This document shows positions 62,367-64,000 of a stretch of 64,000 nt of DNA, in pieces. The translations under genes were made by a program, and so were the position numbers. The stretch comes from a bacterium (GTDB lineage: Bacteria; Sysuimicrobiota; Sysuimicrobiia; Sysuimicrobiales; Segetimicrobiaceae), in NCBI GenBank assembly GCA_035295165.1, contig DATGJN010000112.1, positions 1 to 64,000 on the forward strand, read 5' to 3'. The notes under the pieces were generated by a model. The model was not told the DNA's origin, ran no database searches, and saw only the letters and a program-made list of their open reading frames with translations. The number at the start of each line of letters is the position of its first letter. Positions within the stretch are counted from its first letter, which is position 1.

Positions 62367-63986
62367 TCAGCGCGCCTTCCAACGCGGCAGGGATCCGAAG
62401 AAGTCGCGGAGTGAGGTGACCCCGCTCGGCAGGACGAAGTTCTTGTTGACCCCCCAGATCACGTCGGGCCGGATCGTGAGGATGTGCGGGGCGTCGGAAA
62501 TCACGAGCTCCTGAATCTGGTTGTAGAGCGCCTTCTGCGCCGCCCGGTCGCGGGTCAGCACGACCTGCTGCAGCAGCTGGTCCATCTTCGGATTGCTGTA
62601 GCCGATAATTTGGGAGGTCGACCCCGTGCTCATGAAGTTCGCCTCGAGTTCCGCCTGCGGCGGGAAGATGAGGTTGAACCACGCGATGCCGACCAGCTCG
62701 ATCGGAGCGCCGGGCGTGAAATAGCGGCTGAAGAAGTCGCCGCGCTCGACCGCCTGTACGTCGATGCTGATCCCGACTGCGCGAAGATACTGCTGGATCA
62801 GCAGGGCCTGGTCTTGATAGTCTTTCCCGGCGAGGAACGCGTACTTTGCCTTGAAGGGCTGCCCGCCCTTCTGCGCGGTCCCGTCGGACCCCGGCGTCCA
62901 TCCCGCCTGGGCGAGCAGCTGCTTCGCCTTCGCGGGGTCGTACGTGTACCCCTTGAGCTGCTTGTCGAATTGCCAGAGGCTCGGGTGCACCGGGCTCTGG
63001 CAGACCGTGCCCAGACCGCGGTACAGCGCCCGGAGCATTTCCTCGCGATTGATCGCGTACGCCATCGCCTGGCGGACGCGGACGTCTTGGAAGATCGGCA
63101 GCTTCAAGTTGGGCGCGAACCAGTAGAACGTGTCCCCGGGCACCCGCAGCGGCGTGACGCGCGGGTCGTTCTGAAACTGGGCGTACGCCTCGGGCAGAAT
63201 GCGGCCGGCGTCGATGTTGCCGGCATGGAGCTCCGCAAGCACCGTGGCGTCTTCCGGGATGAGCTTGAACACCACGCGCGGCAGGTTCGGGGCGCCCGCC
63301 CAATAGTCGTGGAACGCCTCGAACGTTAGGCTCTCCGTTTCGCGCCACTCGGCCAGGCGGTACGGCCCCGCACCGATCGGCCGCCGCGCAAACGGCGCCT
63401 CCTGCAGCCGCGCCATGTCGACGTTCGCGAGCCCGTGCGCGGGCAGGATGGCCGCGGTCCCGATCTGCTCGTAGAAGAACGGATACGGACGGTTGAGGAT
63501 GAACCGCACCGTGCGCGGGTTGACGACCGTGATCCCCGTGACCGCGGACGCCTTGCCGGCCTTGTACTCCTGCCCGCCGGCGATCTCCAGGAACGCCGGC
63601 GCGGTCGTCGGGTACTTGGGGTGCAGATAGAACTCGTAGCTGAACTTCACGTCCTGGGCGGTCACCGGGGTCCCGTCTTGGAACTTCGCGTTCCGCAGGG
63701 TGACGAGGTACGTCTTGCCGTCCGGCGAGGCCGGGTACTGCGCCGCGAGCCGCCCGCTCACGTTTCCCTGACCGTCGACGGCGGTGAGCGAGTCGTTGAT
63801 CATGAGGTTGACGTACGAGAACACCGCTTCGTTGCTGCCCAGCATGCGGACCGGCAGGCCCCAGATCGCGATCACAACCTGCGACGGCGCCTGCGCGGCG
63901 GCCGCCGCTCTGGGCCGGCCCGGCGCGCCTGCCACACCGGCTGCGAGTCCGGCGCCGATCTTCAACAACGCACGTCGCGTCAACAT
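62367..63986 (-). CDS. Peptide-type ABC substrate-binding protein, set 2
   Basis: A family 5 solute-binding protein of 539 residues. The N-terminus MLTRRALLKIGAGLAAGVAG has a twin-arginine pair before a hydrophobic stretch, suggesting Tat or Sec export; no lipobox cysteine is evident. Hallmarks are GTPVTAQDVKFSYEFYL and IGAGPYRLAEW. GGAGG lies six bases upstream of ATG 63986, which is near the window edge, so the promoter is probably outside. It is the first visible gene of a seven-gene operon: binding protein, DppB, DppC, amidohydrolase, binding protein, DppB, DppC. Confidence 0.94.
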   Translation of the reverse strand: MLTRRALLKIGAGLAAGVAGAPGRPRAAAAAQAPSQVVIAIWGLPVRMLGSNEAVFSYVNLMINDSLTAVDGQGNVSGRLAAQYPASPDGKTYLVTLRNAKFQDGTPVTAQDVKFSYEFYLHPKYPTTAPAFLEIAGGQEYKAGKASAVTGITVVNPRTVRFILNRPYPFFYEQIGTAAILPAHGLANVDMARLQEAPFARRPIGAGPYRLAEWRETESLTFEAFHDYWAGAPNLPRVVFKLIPEDATVLAELHAGNIDAGRILPEAYAQFQNDPRVTPLRVPGDTFYWFAPNLKLPIFQDVRVRQAMAYAINREEMLRALYRGLGTVCQSPVHPSLWQFDKQLKGYTYDPAKAKQLLAQAGWTPGSDGTAQKGGQPFKAKYAFLAGKDYQDQALLIQQYLRAVGISIDVQAVERGDFFSRYFTPGAPIELVGIAWFNLIFPPQAELEANFMSTGSTSQIIGYSNPKMDQLLQQVVLTRDRAAQKALYNQIQELVISDAPHILTIRPDVIWGVNKNFVLPSGVTSLRDFFGSLPRWKAR

Positions 63987-64000
63987 GTCGATCCTCCATC

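Noticed and set aside
59381-62419. Very long plus-strand open frame (about 1010 codons) across the peptide-transport operon
   Set aside because: It is antisense to four clearly recognisable genes, rich in R/A/P/G, with no domain motif; a typical by-product of high GC content.
1-64000. CRISPR array, rRNA operon, integrase attachment site or replication origin
   Set aside because: No regularly spaced direct repeats, rRNA sequence, tRNA-integrase pair or DnaA-box cluster was seen when reading the window.

Overview
The window is a high-GC bacterial chromosome segment with densely packed operons, good AGGAGG-type ribosome binding sites and frequent ATGA/GTGA start-stop overlaps. The importers (LIV-type, TRAP, sugar ABC and two Dpp-type peptide ABC systems), the plant-wall glycosidases and the hydrolases suggest a free-living heterotroph from soil, sediment or the rhizosphere. 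The LIV, TRAP and first peptide binding proteins carry cleavable signal peptides without a lipobox cysteine, which fits a diderm cell with free periplasmic binding proteins. I cannot name the lineage; an uncultured high-GC phylum such as CSP1-3/Sysuimicrobiota or Rokubacteria is only a guess.

Layout. 1-10220 looks like an accessory island: the 3' part of an IS3-family transposase, a small double zinc-ribbon protein, about 1.2 kb of decayed DNA with a DUF5655-like remnant, then a large RecB-like nuclease/RNase H-like exonuclease/SF1 helicase fusion followed by an Eco57I-type methylase. These last two form a candidate defence module. 10401-18875 holds scattered single genes: a PaiB-like flavin protein, a secreted phosphoesterase, a small membrane protein, a giant Asp-box propeller protein and an amidase.

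18946-26172 is a carbohydrate region: a divergent SDR, a KdgF-like cupin, a GH31 glycosidase, a GH127 beta-L-arabinofuranosidase and a DapA-family enzyme. 26567-34705 is a co-directional operon with a LIV-type binding protein, two FAD subunits of a D-hydroxyproline dehydrogenase/opine oxidase/HcnBC-like enzyme, LivH-M-G-F, and the small [2Fe-2S] subunit. Together with GH127 and the DapA-family enzyme this could form a route for hydroxyproline or hydroxyproline-arabinosides of plant extensins (inference).

35170-46838 is a second long operon led by an IclR regulator whose start codon lies inside a cluster of perfect inverted repeats. It encodes a TRAP transporter (DctP plus a DctQM fusion), two NAD-dependent epimerase/dehydrogenases, two cyclase-family hydrolases, an FAH-family enzyme, a carboxymuconolactone-decarboxylase-like protein, an aldehyde dehydrogenase and an alpha/beta hydrolase-like protein lacking its nucleophile serine. 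It reads as an organic-acid or lactone pathway not recognisable as a textbook one.

47077-50711 is a small cluster (DUF2182, DUF899, TPR-HTH regulator, beta-propeller). 51193-55479 has a sugar-type ABC transporter without ATPase, divergent from a nucleoside hydrolase. 55561-63986 has two complete peptide-type binding protein/permease sets without ATPases, flanking a prolidase-like amidohydrolase, with a perfect 12-bp stem-loop between one binding protein and its permeases.
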